This document shows positions 36,190 to 44,864 of a stretch of DNA of 64,000 nt, in pieces. Within the stretch, counting starts at the first letter, position 1. Each line of letters starts with the position of its first letter. Below the pieces are notes generated by a model. That model did no database searches and was not told the DNA's origin. It saw only the letters and a list, made by a program, of their open reading frames with translations. A program made the position numbers and the translations under genes. Origin of the DNA: Haloferula luteola (GTDB taxonomy: Bacteria; Verrucomicrobiota; Verrucomicrobiia; Verrucomicrobiales; Akkermansiaceae). The stretch is taken from positions 62,001 through 126,000 of the forward strand of contig NZ_JACHFD010000003.1 of NCBI RefSeq assembly GCF_014201715.1, in the 5' to 3' direction.

Positions 36190-38364
36190 TCACCGATTCA
36201 TCAGTCGCTTCGTCTCGCGAACGAAAATCCTCGCCACCAGCCAATCATACCAGAGATCGTTCACATCTTCGATCTCCACAGGCCGAATCACGTTGGCATC
36301 CAACATCTCAGCTGCCGATGTCAACAGCTCCTCGGATTCCCTCAATTCACCCTTTTGAAAGTGGACCATCGCCAGCAAACAGGCGAGATCCACCTGTCGT
36401 GGCAAATGACTCCCCGCAATCGGCACGGCCCGCTCAATCCAAGTTTCTGCAGCCTCAAGATTTCCCTGCCGATACCGCATCAGTCCAAGGGACATGCAGG
36501 CCCAGGAGGTTCTGAAATCGTTAAGATCAAGATCCGGATGCCCTTCCCTTAGGCACTTCTCCAGAAATGCGGCCATCGGCTCCAATTTCGCCAGAGTCTC
36601 TCGATCCGTCGCCGACAAGAGGCATGCCTTAAAAACCTGTTCGACGACCACCGGACTTGAAGTCCCCGAGAATCGCTCGATCGCCAACTCCCGCACCACC
36701 GAATACCGTTCCAAATCCTCCGCCCAACAAAGCAGAGCCGCCGCAGGAATCACAATCACGGAGACTTCATACGAATCGGCCGTGTCGATGGATGGCAGCA
36801 CCAGAGCTAGGTTCGCGAAGTAGTCGGTCGCCTCCTCCCAGCGACCCGCCAAAATGTGCCAGTCCCCCAACTTCAAGTAGGCCTCCGCAGCTTCCAAGGA
36901 TGCCGGAGCCTCACCGAAGGGAACCGTCTGCAAAAGTTGATCTGCCGCATCGAAGTTCCCGTGACTGACCATGACCGCCGCGTGGGAAATTCTTTCGCGA
37001 TACTCGGCACGTTGCCGCAGGGTCGCTTCATTCGCCCGGGCCAACTCCGTCTCGTGCTGCAAACGGGCCTGTTCTTGTCGGGCTTCCTTTTCCCGATAGA
37101 AAAGTACTGTCGAAACGCCAAGGCCCACCACCAGGGTCGCCCCGACCATACTCCCTGCCAGAAAGCTCCCTCGGTGACGTTGCACCCATTTCGCAAACCG
37201 GTAAAATGGATCCGGCGGTCCCGCACTCACCACCTCGTGATCCAGGTGGCGCCGGATATCCAGGCCCAGACCGTAGGCCGATTCATATCGCCTCTCCGGT
37301 TCCCGAGCCATCGCCTTGAGGACGATCCAATCAAGATCCCCCTTGAGACGTTGCTTCAACTTCCCCGCAGCCAATCCTCGACTTCGACTGATTTCCTCAT
37401 CCTGATCATCGGACAACTCAGCCAGCCACTCTGAGGGAGCTTTCACTTCTTCCTCACTCTTGAGCCGCCGCATTTCCTCGACGCTCCCCACCCCCAGCAT
37501 CCCAACCCCCATCACTGCCTGACCCGTCAACAACTCGGCCAAAACAGCGCCAAGACTGTAGATGTCGCTGCGGGTATCCACATCCCTCCCCCCCACCGCC
37601 ACCTCCGGACTCATGTAGGCAGGCGTCCCAACCCAACCTTCATCTTGTGTGACATGGAGAAAATCCTCGGAGGCAGGGTCCGTCGCCTTCGCAATGCCAA
37701 AGTCGATCACTTTGGGCACCGGCCTTCCATCCTGAAGGTGAACGAGAAGATTCGAGGGTTTGATGTCGCGGTGAATGATCCCTTTTTGGTGAGCGTGCTG
37801 AATCGCTTGGCAAACCTGCATGAAGATCTCCAGGCGTTGGGGAACCCCCAGTTTCCGCGCATCACAAAAATCCGTGACCCTTTCCCCATCCACCAACTCC
37901 ATCACGAAGAACAACCGCCCTGAGGACGTCGACCCCGCATCGAGCACCCGAGCGATATTGGGATGATCCATACGCGCCAACGCCTGTCGCTCCGCCTCAA
38001 AGCGGGCAATCACTCGATCCGTATCCATCCCCGGGCGAATGATCTTCAATGCCACCTTGCGCCGAACCGGCTTAACTTGCTCCGCCAGATACACGACACC
38101 ATGTCCCCCCTCGCCCAGTCGGTCGATCAGACGGTAGTGACCCATGCGAGTGTCCAGTTCATCGCGATCACCCGGATTCGCGGAATCGTGATCGCTGGAT
38201 TCAAAATACCGGCTCGCGTCTCGATCGAGTGCGAACAAGGCCTCGATGCGCTGCCGTAAAGCAGCATCCCCCTGGCAAGCTCCCTCCAACAAGGCTTCCC
38301 GCTCCCGCTCGCTCTCCAATCCTGAAGCAGCCAAATACAGAGCCTTTTCGTAGAGAGGATTCAC
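36190..38364 (-). CDS. Transmembrane Ser/Thr protein kinase with TPR-like C-terminus
   Basis: 724 residues. The kinase domain (about 75-375) is complete: GEGGHGVV (84-91), VALKII with Lys107, catalytic loop HRDIKPSN with Asp200, DFGIAK (221-226) and GTPAYMSPE (246-254). One membrane segment lies at about 401-423 (FLAGSMVGATLVVGLGVSTV). The remainder is helical and TPR-like (for example SLEAAEAYLKLGDWHILAGRWEEATDYF), probably a sensor or scaffold on the other side of the membrane. It starts 6 bp after the ECF sigma gene. Such kinase/ECF pairs are abundant in Planctomycetes and Verrucomicrobiota; the kinase is expected to control the sigma factor. Confidence 0.93.
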   Translation of the reverse strand: MNPLYEKALYLAASGLESEREREALLEGACQGDAALRQRIEALFALDRDASRYFESSDHDSANPGDRDELDTRMGHYRLIDRLGEGGHGVVYLAEQVKPVRRKVALKIIRPGMDTDRVIARFEAERQALARMDHPNIARVLDAGSTSSGRLFFVMELVDGERVTDFCDARKLGVPQRLEIFMQVCQAIQHAHQKGIIHRDIKPSNLLVHLQDGRPVPKVIDFGIAKATDPASEDFLHVTQDEGWVGTPAYMSPEVAVGGRDVDTRSDIYSLGAVLAELLTGQAVMGVGMLGVGSVEEMRRLKSEEEVKAPSEWLAELSDDQDEEISRSRGLAAGKLKQRLKGDLDWIVLKAMAREPERRYESAYGLGLDIRRHLDHEVVSAGPPDPFYRFAKWVQRHRGSFLAGSMVGATLVVGLGVSTVLFYREKEARQEQARLQHETELARANEATLRQRAEYRERISHAAVMVSHGNFDAADQLLQTVPFGEAPASLEAAEAYLKLGDWHILAGRWEEATDYFANLALVLPSIDTADSYEVSVIVIPAAALLCWAEDLERYSVVRELAIERFSGTSSPVVVEQVFKACLLSATDRETLAKLEPMAAFLEKCLREGHPDLDLNDFRTSWACMSLGLMRYRQGNLEAAETWIERAVPIAGSHLPRQVDLACLLAMVHFQKGELRESEELLTSAAEMLDANVIRPVEIEDVNDLWYDWLVARIFVRETKRLMNR

Positions 38365-38370
38365 AGGAAT

Positions 38371-38928
38371 CTAAAGTTCGTCGCAGATCAGCTGATAGAG
38401 TCGATTTCGCGCATACGCCCACTTGCGCTCGATGGTCCGCTCGGTGACGTTTTCCATCGCGGCGATCTCCTTGTTGGTCAGACCACCGAAAAACTTGAGT
38501 GTCACCACTCGAGCGCTGTCTGGATCTTCCTTCTCCAGAACGGTGAGGGCCGCATCCACCTCGAGGATTCGATCTTCAGCGCCGGTATCCGCGACCTCCA
38601 AACCCTCCAGCGAAACACAATGCGCATTTTCGCCCCGTTTCAACGTTGCTTTCCCACGAGCCCGATTGACCAGAATATGCCTCATCGCCAAAGCCGCGGC
38701 CCGGAAGAAGTGGGTCCGATCGTTCCATTTGCGATCCGAATGGTGAGTCAACCGCAACCACGCCTCATGCACCAAGGCGGTCGCTTGCAGCGTCTGCCCA
38801 GGTGCTTGCCCCGCCAGTCGCTGGGCAGCCAGCGTCCGCAGTTCGTCATAGACCAATGGCAGCAGCTCTTCGGAAACCTGCAACCGGTCTCCGCTGGCTT
38901 TTTCAAGGATCCGCTCGATCTCACTCAT
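38371..38928 (-). CDS. ECF RNA polymerase sigma factor (TIGR02999-like)
   Basis: 185 residues. Region 2 is visible in ELLPLVYDELRTLAAQRL ... LVHEAWLRL, FFRAAALAMRHILVNRARGKATLKRG; region 4 in ARVVTLKFFGGLTNKEIAAMENVTERTIERKWAYARNRL with its helix-turn-helix. This matches the ECF group typical of Planctomycetes and Verrucomicrobiota (Sig-70_X6). No anti-sigma factor is adjacent; the Ser/Thr kinase that follows 6 bp downstream is the likely regulator. It is divergent from the LamG metalloprotease-like gene. Confidence 0.95.
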   Translation of the reverse strand: MSEIERILEKASGDRLQVSEELLPLVYDELRTLAAQRLAGQAPGQTLQATALVHEAWLRLTHHSDRKWNDRTHFFRAAALAMRHILVNRARGKATLKRGENAHCVSLEGLEVADTGAEDRILEVDAALTVLEKEDPDSARVVTLKFFGGLTNKEIAAMENVTERTIERKWAYARNRLYQLICDEL

Positions 38929-39161
38929 CTTCGCTCACCTCTTGCAGGGGGATTCCCCACAGAGGACCCCTCCACGAAAGACAGGATCCCACGCATGTCC
39001 AGACCCCAGGAAGGCCTGCCTCAGCGAAAATCAACTCATCCCCCCTTTCATTCGAACCATTTCCCGCACAATCATCGCTCACGAAGAGGCCGCTCAGCCC
39101 TGTATTTTCGACATAATCGACTCCTAATAGGCACTTTTCGCAGAATTCCTCATGACCTCGA

Positions 39162-39190
39162 TTGGTGTTTTCGCACCCTCGGAGTATTTT
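39162..39190 (+). promoter_or_regulatory. Candidate promoter for the LamG/metalloprotease-like gene
   Basis: TTGGTG (39162-39167) and TATTTT (39185-39190) are separated by 17 bp, 70 bp before the ATG at 39260. The 331-bp divergent space 38929-39259 holds no gene and should also contain the ECF sigma promoter. GAAGGACAGAGG at 39233-39244 could act as a ribosome binding site, though it is a little far from the start. Confidence 0.35.
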
Positions 39191-39259
39191 GTAGGGAATC
39201 CTTTCCTCTTTCCTGGGCCCCAGACCCAATCCTGAAGGACAGAGGTGCCTCAACCCACT

Positions 39260-42124
39260 ATGAAACCCACCCTCCTACTCGCAGGCGGTCTGTCCACGCT
39301 CGCTTGCGGCGACATCACTTACACGCTGCAGTTTGACCCCAATTCATCCGCCGAAGCCCAACAGGTCGCCAACTCCGTGGCCGTCGCTTCCGCTTTTTAC
39401 AACCAATATGGATCCTTCAACAAACATTGGAGCGTCTACTCCAATTCCGGAATCCCGACTGCCGAAGCGAACTACGATGGTTACATGGGATTCGGTGGAA
39501 TTCGCAACGAACGTGTCGTCTTTCACGAAGCCGGACATACCTTCGGGATGGGCACGCATGGCAACTACTACGGACTCATTGCCGGCGGCGTCTGGCGCGG
39601 CTATTGGGGGAACCAGGCCCAGTTCAATACCTACTTGGCCAATGGTGACGGTGGCTACGCTGACGGTCTCCACGGCGACAACCATGCGATCTGGCCGGGA
39701 GGATTCAACTATGATGCCGAAGACGGATTCCTTCGCCGTATTTGGCAAACCCGCATCATGTCTGGAATTCGTGCCGACATGGGAATTCTCTCAATCACTC
39801 AAGAAGCTCGCAACGAATTTGCAGCAGTCGGCGGTACCGTCGAATTCCGCATCACCTCGCCGCGTGCCAGCAGTTTCCAATGGTTTCGCAACGGTGTGCC
39901 CCTCACCAATGATACCCGAATTGCAGGTGCCCAATCATCCCTGCTACGATTGAGTTCGGTTTCCTTGGACGATGCAGGCGTCTATTTCTGCGCCGCCACC
40001 GGAGCTGGTGAAACTCTCAACAGCCGCACCCGACAACTTTGGGTCCGCCCCCAAGGGCTGGACGCGTATTATGCCCTCGACGGCAATACTCAGGATTCCG
40101 CCCAGGCTTTCCACGCCACGGCATCCGGGTCTCCCACCTACACCGCCGGCCACCTTGGCCAAGCCATGAATCTGGATGGCAGCGACGATTTTATCGAACT
40201 TCCCGCAACTGCGGTGGCCAGCCGTGACTTTACCCTCGCCACCTGGGTCCGCTGGGACGGCGGCGGCAATTGGCAACGCATCTTCGATTTCGGTAACGAT
40301 ACCCTGCAATACCTCGCACTCACACCGAAGTCCGGCTCCAACGACATGCGCCTGATTTTCAAGGACGCCATCAACGGACTCAATCAGGAATATGTCGTCA
40401 CGACCACCGTGCTTCCCACCGGACAGTGGACTCATGTCGCTGCCGTCAAAAAGGGCAGCACTCTTTCCCTCTACATCAACGGCAAACCGGTGGCCTCCCG
40501 CAACGACGTCAACGGTTCCTTGGTCGACTTCGCTCCCACCCACAACTACCTCGGAAAAAGCCAGTATGCGGATCCGTTGTTTGACGGCCGGATCGATGAC
40601 TTCCGCATCTACAATCAAGCGCTCGATGGTTCGGAAATCTGGACATTGGGGACCTCCGGCAGCAATTCGGCACCGGCACTATCCCCTCAGGAAATGACGC
40701 TTCCGGCAGCCACCTTTCAAGCATCCTATCTCTCCAACGCGGTCACCGAGGCCGCCGCCAACAGCGAGGATTCCAACCTTACCTTCACCAAAATTTCTGG
40801 TCCCGCTTGGGCCACCGTGAACGGTCGAGGACGCATTTCGGGAACCCCCAACTCAGCGCCAGGTTATGCCGACCCTTTGGTCATTCGTGTCGCGAACTCC
40901 TCGGGCGCGACCTCCGACGCCCTCGTCCATATCCCCGTGGTCGGCACCGTCGGCTACTGGAACTTTGAAGAAGGATCCGCCGATGCCAGCGTCCCCTATG
41001 CTCCAGCCAATGCCAACCAGTTCGATGGAAGCCTCACCGACCTCTCCGGGAATGGCAATGGCTTCTCCACCTGGAATCGCGATTGGCATGCCTACCGATC
41101 TCAAGTCCCGGGCAACGTGACGCCACAAACCGGGGAATCCAATGAGCTCAGTCTACAAAACCTGAACGACTTCCCCGCCATCTCGGCCATGGGCACATCC
41201 CTCACCTCCTGGGCACCCGAGACCTGGACCATCGAAGCTGCCATCCGCCCAAACGACGCGACTCAAGGTTACCAAACTTTCATCGGCCGCGATAGCCAGG
41301 GCGCCTCCGGAACCGACTACGGCTTGGCATCTTTCTACTTTGCCATCAATCCTGAAGGCGCCCTCCGAGTGGTGTTTGCCGACCGTGCCCGCAACGCATG
41401 GGCTTTGAATTCCTCCCCGGGGCTCGTTCAAGACGGTCAGTGGCACGCCGTAGCCGCGACCAGCGATGGCAAAACCCTATCGATCTTCCTTAAAAACCTC
41501 ACCGCTGGAGATGCCGAATACACCCGTGTCGGCCAACTCGACATTTCCGCCAGTACCGACCCAGCCTTGACTGCTGGTGTCGGAGACGGTGGCGATTGGG
41601 ATGCTGGAGTCTTCACACTGGCCCGAGGTCTCTTCAACGGAGGCCACACGGACCGCTTCCTTGGTTTCATCGATGATGTGCGCTTTACGGAAGGTGTCCT
41701 TGAAACTTCCGCCTTTCTCTACTCGGCTCCTCCCCAGTCTCCCGCAGAACTTTGGCGACAAACGGCATTCGGGATCAGCACCAATACCGGCGACGCAGCA
41801 GACGAAGCCGATCCCGATCTCGATGGAATTCCCAATCTTCTGGAGCGTGCCTTGGGAGGTGATCCTCACCATGCCGACCTGGAGATTCTTCCCTTCATCG
41901 ACCTCGCTCCCTCCGCAATCAGCTTGGTTTTCCAGAAATCCCTCGCAGCCACCGACGTCACCATCACCGTCCTGGAATCCGAGGACCTCGCGGGCGATTG
42001 GGTTCCCGCCACGGGAACTGAAACCGTGCTGAGCGACGATGGTGAAGTCCATTCCATCCGCTTCACGCCTTCCTCCCAAGACTCCCCACGGCGTTTCCTT
42101 CGGTTGGAGGTTTCCGCTCTCTGA
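39260..42124 (+). CDS. Secreted metalloprotease-like protein with Ig and two LamG-like domains
   Basis: 954 residues from ATG 39260. A short signal peptide (LLLAGGLSTLACG) precedes a small zinc-protease-like domain with FHEAGHTFGMGTHG: His89, Glu90 and His93 form HExxH, and the third potential ligand His100 is one residue later than in classical metzincins. Residues about 185-265 are Ig-like (SFQWFRNGVPLTND ... DDAGVYFCAA). Two LamG/concanavalin-like domains follow (about 270-460 and 570-800: FTLATWVRWDGGGNWQRIFDFG; WTIEAAIRPNDATQGYQTFIG), separated by a cadherin/Ig-like linker. The tail (DEADPDLDGIPNLLERALGGDP ... RRFLRLEVSAL) is a calcium repeat plus compact end domain. Substrate unknown. 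A frameshifted copy of its tail lies at 47.6-47.9 kb. Confidence 0.82.
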   Translation: MKPTLLLAGGLSTLACGDITYTLQFDPNSSAEAQQVANSVAVASAFYNQYGSFNKHWSVYSNSGIPTAEANYDGYMGFGGIRNERVVFHEAGHTFGMGTHGNYYGLIAGGVWRGYWGNQAQFNTYLANGDGGYADGLHGDNHAIWPGGFNYDAEDGFLRRIWQTRIMSGIRADMGILSITQEARNEFAAVGGTVEFRITSPRASSFQWFRNGVPLTNDTRIAGAQSSLLRLSSVSLDDAGVYFCAATGAGETLNSRTRQLWVRPQGLDAYYALDGNTQDSAQAFHATASGSPTYTAGHLGQAMNLDGSDDFIELPATAVASRDFTLATWVRWDGGGNWQRIFDFGNDTLQYLALTPKSGSNDMRLIFKDAINGLNQEYVVTTTVLPTGQWTHVAAVKKGSTLSLYINGKPVASRNDVNGSLVDFAPTHNYLGKSQYADPLFDGRIDDFRIYNQALDGSEIWTLGTSGSNSAPALSPQEMTLPAATFQASYLSNAVTEAAANSEDSNLTFTKISGPAWATVNGRGRISGTPNSAPGYADPLVIRVANSSGATSDALVHIPVVGTVGYWNFEEGSADASVPYAPANANQFDGSLTDLSGNGNGFSTWNRDWHAYRSQVPGNVTPQTGESNELSLQNLNDFPAISAMGTSLTSWAPETWTIEAAIRPNDATQGYQTFIGRDSQGASGTDYGLASFYFAINPEGALRVVFADRARNAWALNSSPGLVQDGQWHAVAATSDGKTLSIFLKNLTAGDAEYTRVGQLDISASTDPALTAGVGDGGDWDAGVFTLARGLFNGGHTDRFLGFIDDVRFTEGVLETSAFLYSAPPQSPAELWRQTAFGISTNTGDAADEADPDLDGIPNLLERALGGDPHHADLEILPFIDLAPSAISLVFQKSLAATDVTITVLESEDLAGDWVPATGTETVLSDDGEVHSIRFTPSSQDSPRRFLRLEVSAL

Positions 42125-42199
42125 AGCCCCCCCCGAATCTCTCCTTGGACCGCAGAGCCCGCAGATTTTCAACATGGCTCGCGGTCCACAGGAGGCATT
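42016..42199. repeat. Direct repeat copy 1 (3' end of metalloprotease-like gene plus downstream)
   Basis: This stretch, covering the last 109 coding bases and about 75 bp beyond the stop, recurs at 47689-47871 in the same orientation with strong identity. Similarity extends weakly upstream to about 41981 (partner 47653). Confidence 0.85.
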
Positions 42200-42231
42200 C
42201 CTGTCAACGGGAGGCAGCCCGGCGATTCCTG

Positions 42232-43362
42232 TCATTGCCTCATAGAAGACCCTCCATTCCCATTCTTCCATGGCTCTTCGCGAGGCGTCGTGAGTCTTTC
42301 GAGATCCGGATCGGGAGCTTTTTCTCCCGGGGCCAAGCCACTCGGCTCAGGGGGTGGGCCGTAGCGATGACGGTGCTGGCGCAGCGCGGGGATCAGAATC
42401 TTCTTTTCCTTCCCCTCGCTCGGCCCGCCGTGAAGCTTGCAGGTGATGTTATAGATCAGGGGGAAATCGCGCTGCGGAACCTTCCAGTGGGAATGATAGG
42501 CCTCCAAGGCCACTTTCATCACTTCCAGACGTTCACAGTCGATGGGATCATGCACCCAGAAAAATCCTTCCTTGAGCGCCACCTCCACTTCTTCCCGATC
42601 CAACACCTCATAGTCACCGATCTTCTCCCACGCCCGGAGGCAGCCCTTCACTCCACAAAATTCCCCTCCATCGGCGATACTGAAGATCAAATTCCCGCCG
42701 TAACCTGACCAGAACGCCGGAAGCCCCCCGATCTGCTGACTGAAACGCAGTTGCTGGCCATATTCGGCAATCACATCTTTCTTGAGAACCGGATGGTATC
42801 GCGTGACCCGCGGACGAGCTTCCTTCACTTCAAAGCCTCCCGGCCAGTCACCGCCGCGGTAGAGCTGGCTTTCATCGATCCCGAGCCGATTCATCCACTC
42901 CCGGCACATCCTCACGCACTCCTCCCGGCTCGCCAGCGGCTTGACGACCGCCATCTGGTGTTCGTCCCTATCGAATTTTCGAAATGGAGCATACCCGAAG
43001 AAGAGATAGCGCTTCCGGGCCACGCCCCCGGCCCCGAGCCAAGGCGGTTCGGTGGTGTGGTAGTCCACGGCGCCGTCCTCTTCCGGACCCGGATCATACT
43101 TCGGATTGAGCACCATCCCGCGCTTCTTGGCTTCCTCGATGACAAGGGTGAGGTCCAGCGGCTTCTCCACCACCCTGCAGACCGGTGCCGGCTTGTGAAA
43201 CCACTCGCAATCGGTGCTCCACACCAACTCCTCGAACCGGAGGTATCCCGGATCGCGCGATCCCAATTCGTGCCGGGGCACCAGACTGATCGGAATCTCC
43301 GCTGCCAAAAGCGCGAATCCAAGCAGTGGGAACACAAGAACCAGCGTTCGGAATGCGTTCAT
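42232..43362 (-). CDS. Secreted protein of unknown family, duplicated paralogue A
   Basis: 376 residues from the ATG at 43362 with a signal peptide (MNAFRTLVLVFPLLGFALLA). No known family recognised. It is about 92 percent identical by direct comparison to paralogue B at 43582-44679; the differences cluster in EARPRVTRY and GGNLIFSI versus ESTPAEGGY and GGCMQFYI. Visible features are a Cys/His-containing N-terminal part (STDCEWFHKPAPVC), QQIGGLPAFWSGYGG, FSIADGGEFCGVKGC and a Pro/His-rich tail (RQHRHRYGPPPEP). The C-terminal 11 residues after EEPW are unique to this copy because the repeat ends there. Directly upstream is only the truncated tail of the 800-residue partner gene, so this copy has lost its operon partner. 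Confidence 0.75.
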   Translation of the reverse strand: MNAFRTLVLVFPLLGFALLAAEIPISLVPRHELGSRDPGYLRFEELVWSTDCEWFHKPAPVCRVVEKPLDLTLVIEEAKKRGMVLNPKYDPGPEEDGAVDYHTTEPPWLGAGGVARKRYLFFGYAPFRKFDRDEHQMAVVKPLASREECVRMCREWMNRLGIDESQLYRGGDWPGGFEVKEARPRVTRYHPVLKKDVIAEYGQQLRFSQQIGGLPAFWSGYGGNLIFSIADGGEFCGVKGCLRAWEKIGDYEVLDREEVEVALKEGFFWVHDPIDCERLEVMKVALEAYHSHWKVPQRDFPLIYNITCKLHGGPSEGKEKKILIPALRQHRHRYGPPPEPSGLAPGEKAPDPDLERLTTPREEPWKNGNGGSSMRQ

Positions 43363-43547
43363 GGGATCAAAGGTTGGGGAAATCGGTGAATTCCAGCTCC
43401 ATTTGGGAACTGTGGGGTTGAAGGGGAGGCACATGTTCGTGATCGACACCGGGGATCGCATCGAATTTGCACTCCGGCCAATAAACGGCGCGGGCGATCT
43501 TTCCCGCGCCCTTGTTCTCGGACTTGCTCCACACATAGCCCGACGAT
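42268..43547. repeat. 1280-bp tandem direct repeat, copy A
   Basis: This segment recurs at 43585-44864 with a constant offset of 1317 bp and no net indels. It begins at CCATGG inside the 3' end of paralogue A and ends near an ACGAT shared by both copies, 37 bp before copy B. It carries paralogue A plus 181 bp from the 3' end of the upstream gene. Confidence 0.95.
43367..43547 (-). pseudogene. Truncated 3' remnant of the 800-aa secreted protein gene
   Basis: Encodes GYVWSKSENKGAGKIARAVY ... MELEFTDFPNL and a stop, matching the last about 60 residues of the protein encoded at 44684-47086 almost exactly. Everything 5' of this is missing, because the duplication junction falls at 43547. It sits 4 bp upstream of paralogue A exactly as the intact gene sits 4 bp upstream of paralogue B. 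Confidence 0.88.
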
Positions 43548-43581
43548 ACCTCCGCGGTAAGGCATCTCCTCCCAGAGGAGG

Positions 43582-44679
43582 CTACCATGGCTCTCCGCGA
43601 GGCGTCGTGAGTCTTTCGAGATCCGGATCGGGAGCTTTTTCTCCCGGTGCCAAGGCACTCGGCTCAGGGGGTGGGCCGTAGCGATGACGGTGCTGGCGCA
43701 GCGCGGGGATCAGAATCTTCTTTTCCTTCCCCTCGCTCGGCCCGCCGTGAAGCTTGCAGGTGATGTTATAGATCAGGGGAAAATCGTGCTGCGGAACCTC
43801 CCAGTCGGAATGGTAGGCCTCCAAGGCCACTTTTATCACTTCCAAACGCTCACAATCGATAGGATCAGGCACCCAGAAAAATCCTTCCTTGAGCGCCATC
43901 TCCACTTCTTCCCGGTCCAGCACTTCATAGTCGCCGATCTTTTCCCACGCCCGGAGGCAGCCCATCACGCCGCTGAACTCTCCTCCGTCTGCAATGTAAA
44001 ATTGCATGCAACCTCCGAAACCTGACCAGAACGCCGGAAGCCCCCCGATCTGCTGACTGAAACGGAGTTGCTGGCCGTACTTGGCAATCACCTCTTTCTT
44101 GAGCACCGGGTGGTACCCTCCTTCCGCCGGAGTTGACTCAGTCACTTCAAATCCCTCCGGCCAGTCACCGCCGCGGTAGAGCTGGCTTTCATCGATTCCG
44201 AGCCGATTCATCCACTCCCGGCAGATCCTCACGCATTCCTCCCGGCTCGCCAGCGGCTTGACGACCGCCATCTGGTGTTCGTCCCTATCGAATCGATCAA
44301 ACGAGGCATACCCGAAGAAGAGATAGCGCTTCCGGGCCACGCCCCCGGCCCCGAGCCAAGGTGGCTCGGTGGTGTGGTAGTCCACGGCGCCGTCCTCTTC
44401 CGGACCCGGATCATACTTCGGATTGGGCACCATCCCGCGCTTCTTGGCTTCCTCGATGACAAGGGTGAGGTCCAGCGGCTTCTCCACCACCCTGCAGACC
44501 GGGGCCGGCTTGTGAAACCACTCGCAATCGGTGCTCCACACCAACTCCTCGAACCGGAGGTATCCCGGATCGCGCGATCCCAATTCGTGCCGGGGCACCA
44601 GACTGATGGGGATCTCCGCTGCCAAAAGCGCGAATCCAAGTAGTGGGAAAACAAGAACCAGCGTTCGGAATGCGTTCAT
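43582..44679 (-). CDS. Secreted protein of unknown family, paralogue B (operon partner of 44684-47086)
   Basis: 365 residues from the ATG at 44679, with the same signal peptide as paralogue A. I recognise no family. It starts 4 bp after the stop of the 800-residue secreted protein gene, so the two are almost certainly translated from one mRNA and likely act together outside the cytoplasm. Seven cysteines in the mature part (for example DCEW, PVCRVV, GGCMQF, GCLRAW, IDCERL, NITCKL) suggest disulfides. Its stop (TAG at 43584-43582) is created exactly at the repeat junction, so its natural C-terminus may have been the longer one of paralogue A. Function unknown. Confidence 0.78.
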   Translation of the reverse strand: MNAFRTLVLVFPLLGFALLAAEIPISLVPRHELGSRDPGYLRFEELVWSTDCEWFHKPAPVCRVVEKPLDLTLVIEEAKKRGMVPNPKYDPGPEEDGAVDYHTTEPPWLGAGGVARKRYLFFGYASFDRFDRDEHQMAVVKPLASREECVRICREWMNRLGIDESQLYRGGDWPEGFEVTESTPAEGGYHPVLKKEVIAKYGQQLRFSQQIGGLPAFWSGFGGCMQFYIADGGEFSGVMGCLRAWEKIGDYEVLDREEVEMALKEGFFWVPDPIDCERLEVIKVALEAYHSDWEVPQHDFPLIYNITCKLHGGPSEGKEKKILIPALRQHRHRYGPPPEPSALAPGEKAPDPDLERLTTPRGEPW

Positions 44680-44864
44680 GGAATCAAAGGTTGGAAAAAT
44701 CGGTGAATTTTAGCTCCATTTGGGAACTGTGGGCTTGAAGGGGAGGCACATGTTCATGATCGACACCGGGGATCGCATCGAATTTGCACTCCGGCCAATA
44801 AACGGCGCGGGCGATCTTTCCCGCGCCCTTGTTCTCGGACTTGCTCCACACATAGCCCCACGAT
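43585..44864. repeat. 1280-bp tandem direct repeat, copy B
   Basis: Partner of 42268-43547, same orientation and same length. It contains paralogue B and the last 181 bp of the intact upstream gene. The 37 bp between the copies (43548-43584) are unique. Confidence 0.95.

Noticed and set aside
42268-44864. Duplication as an insertion sequence or transposon
   Set aside because: No transposase, terminal inverted repeats or target-site duplication visible at either boundary.
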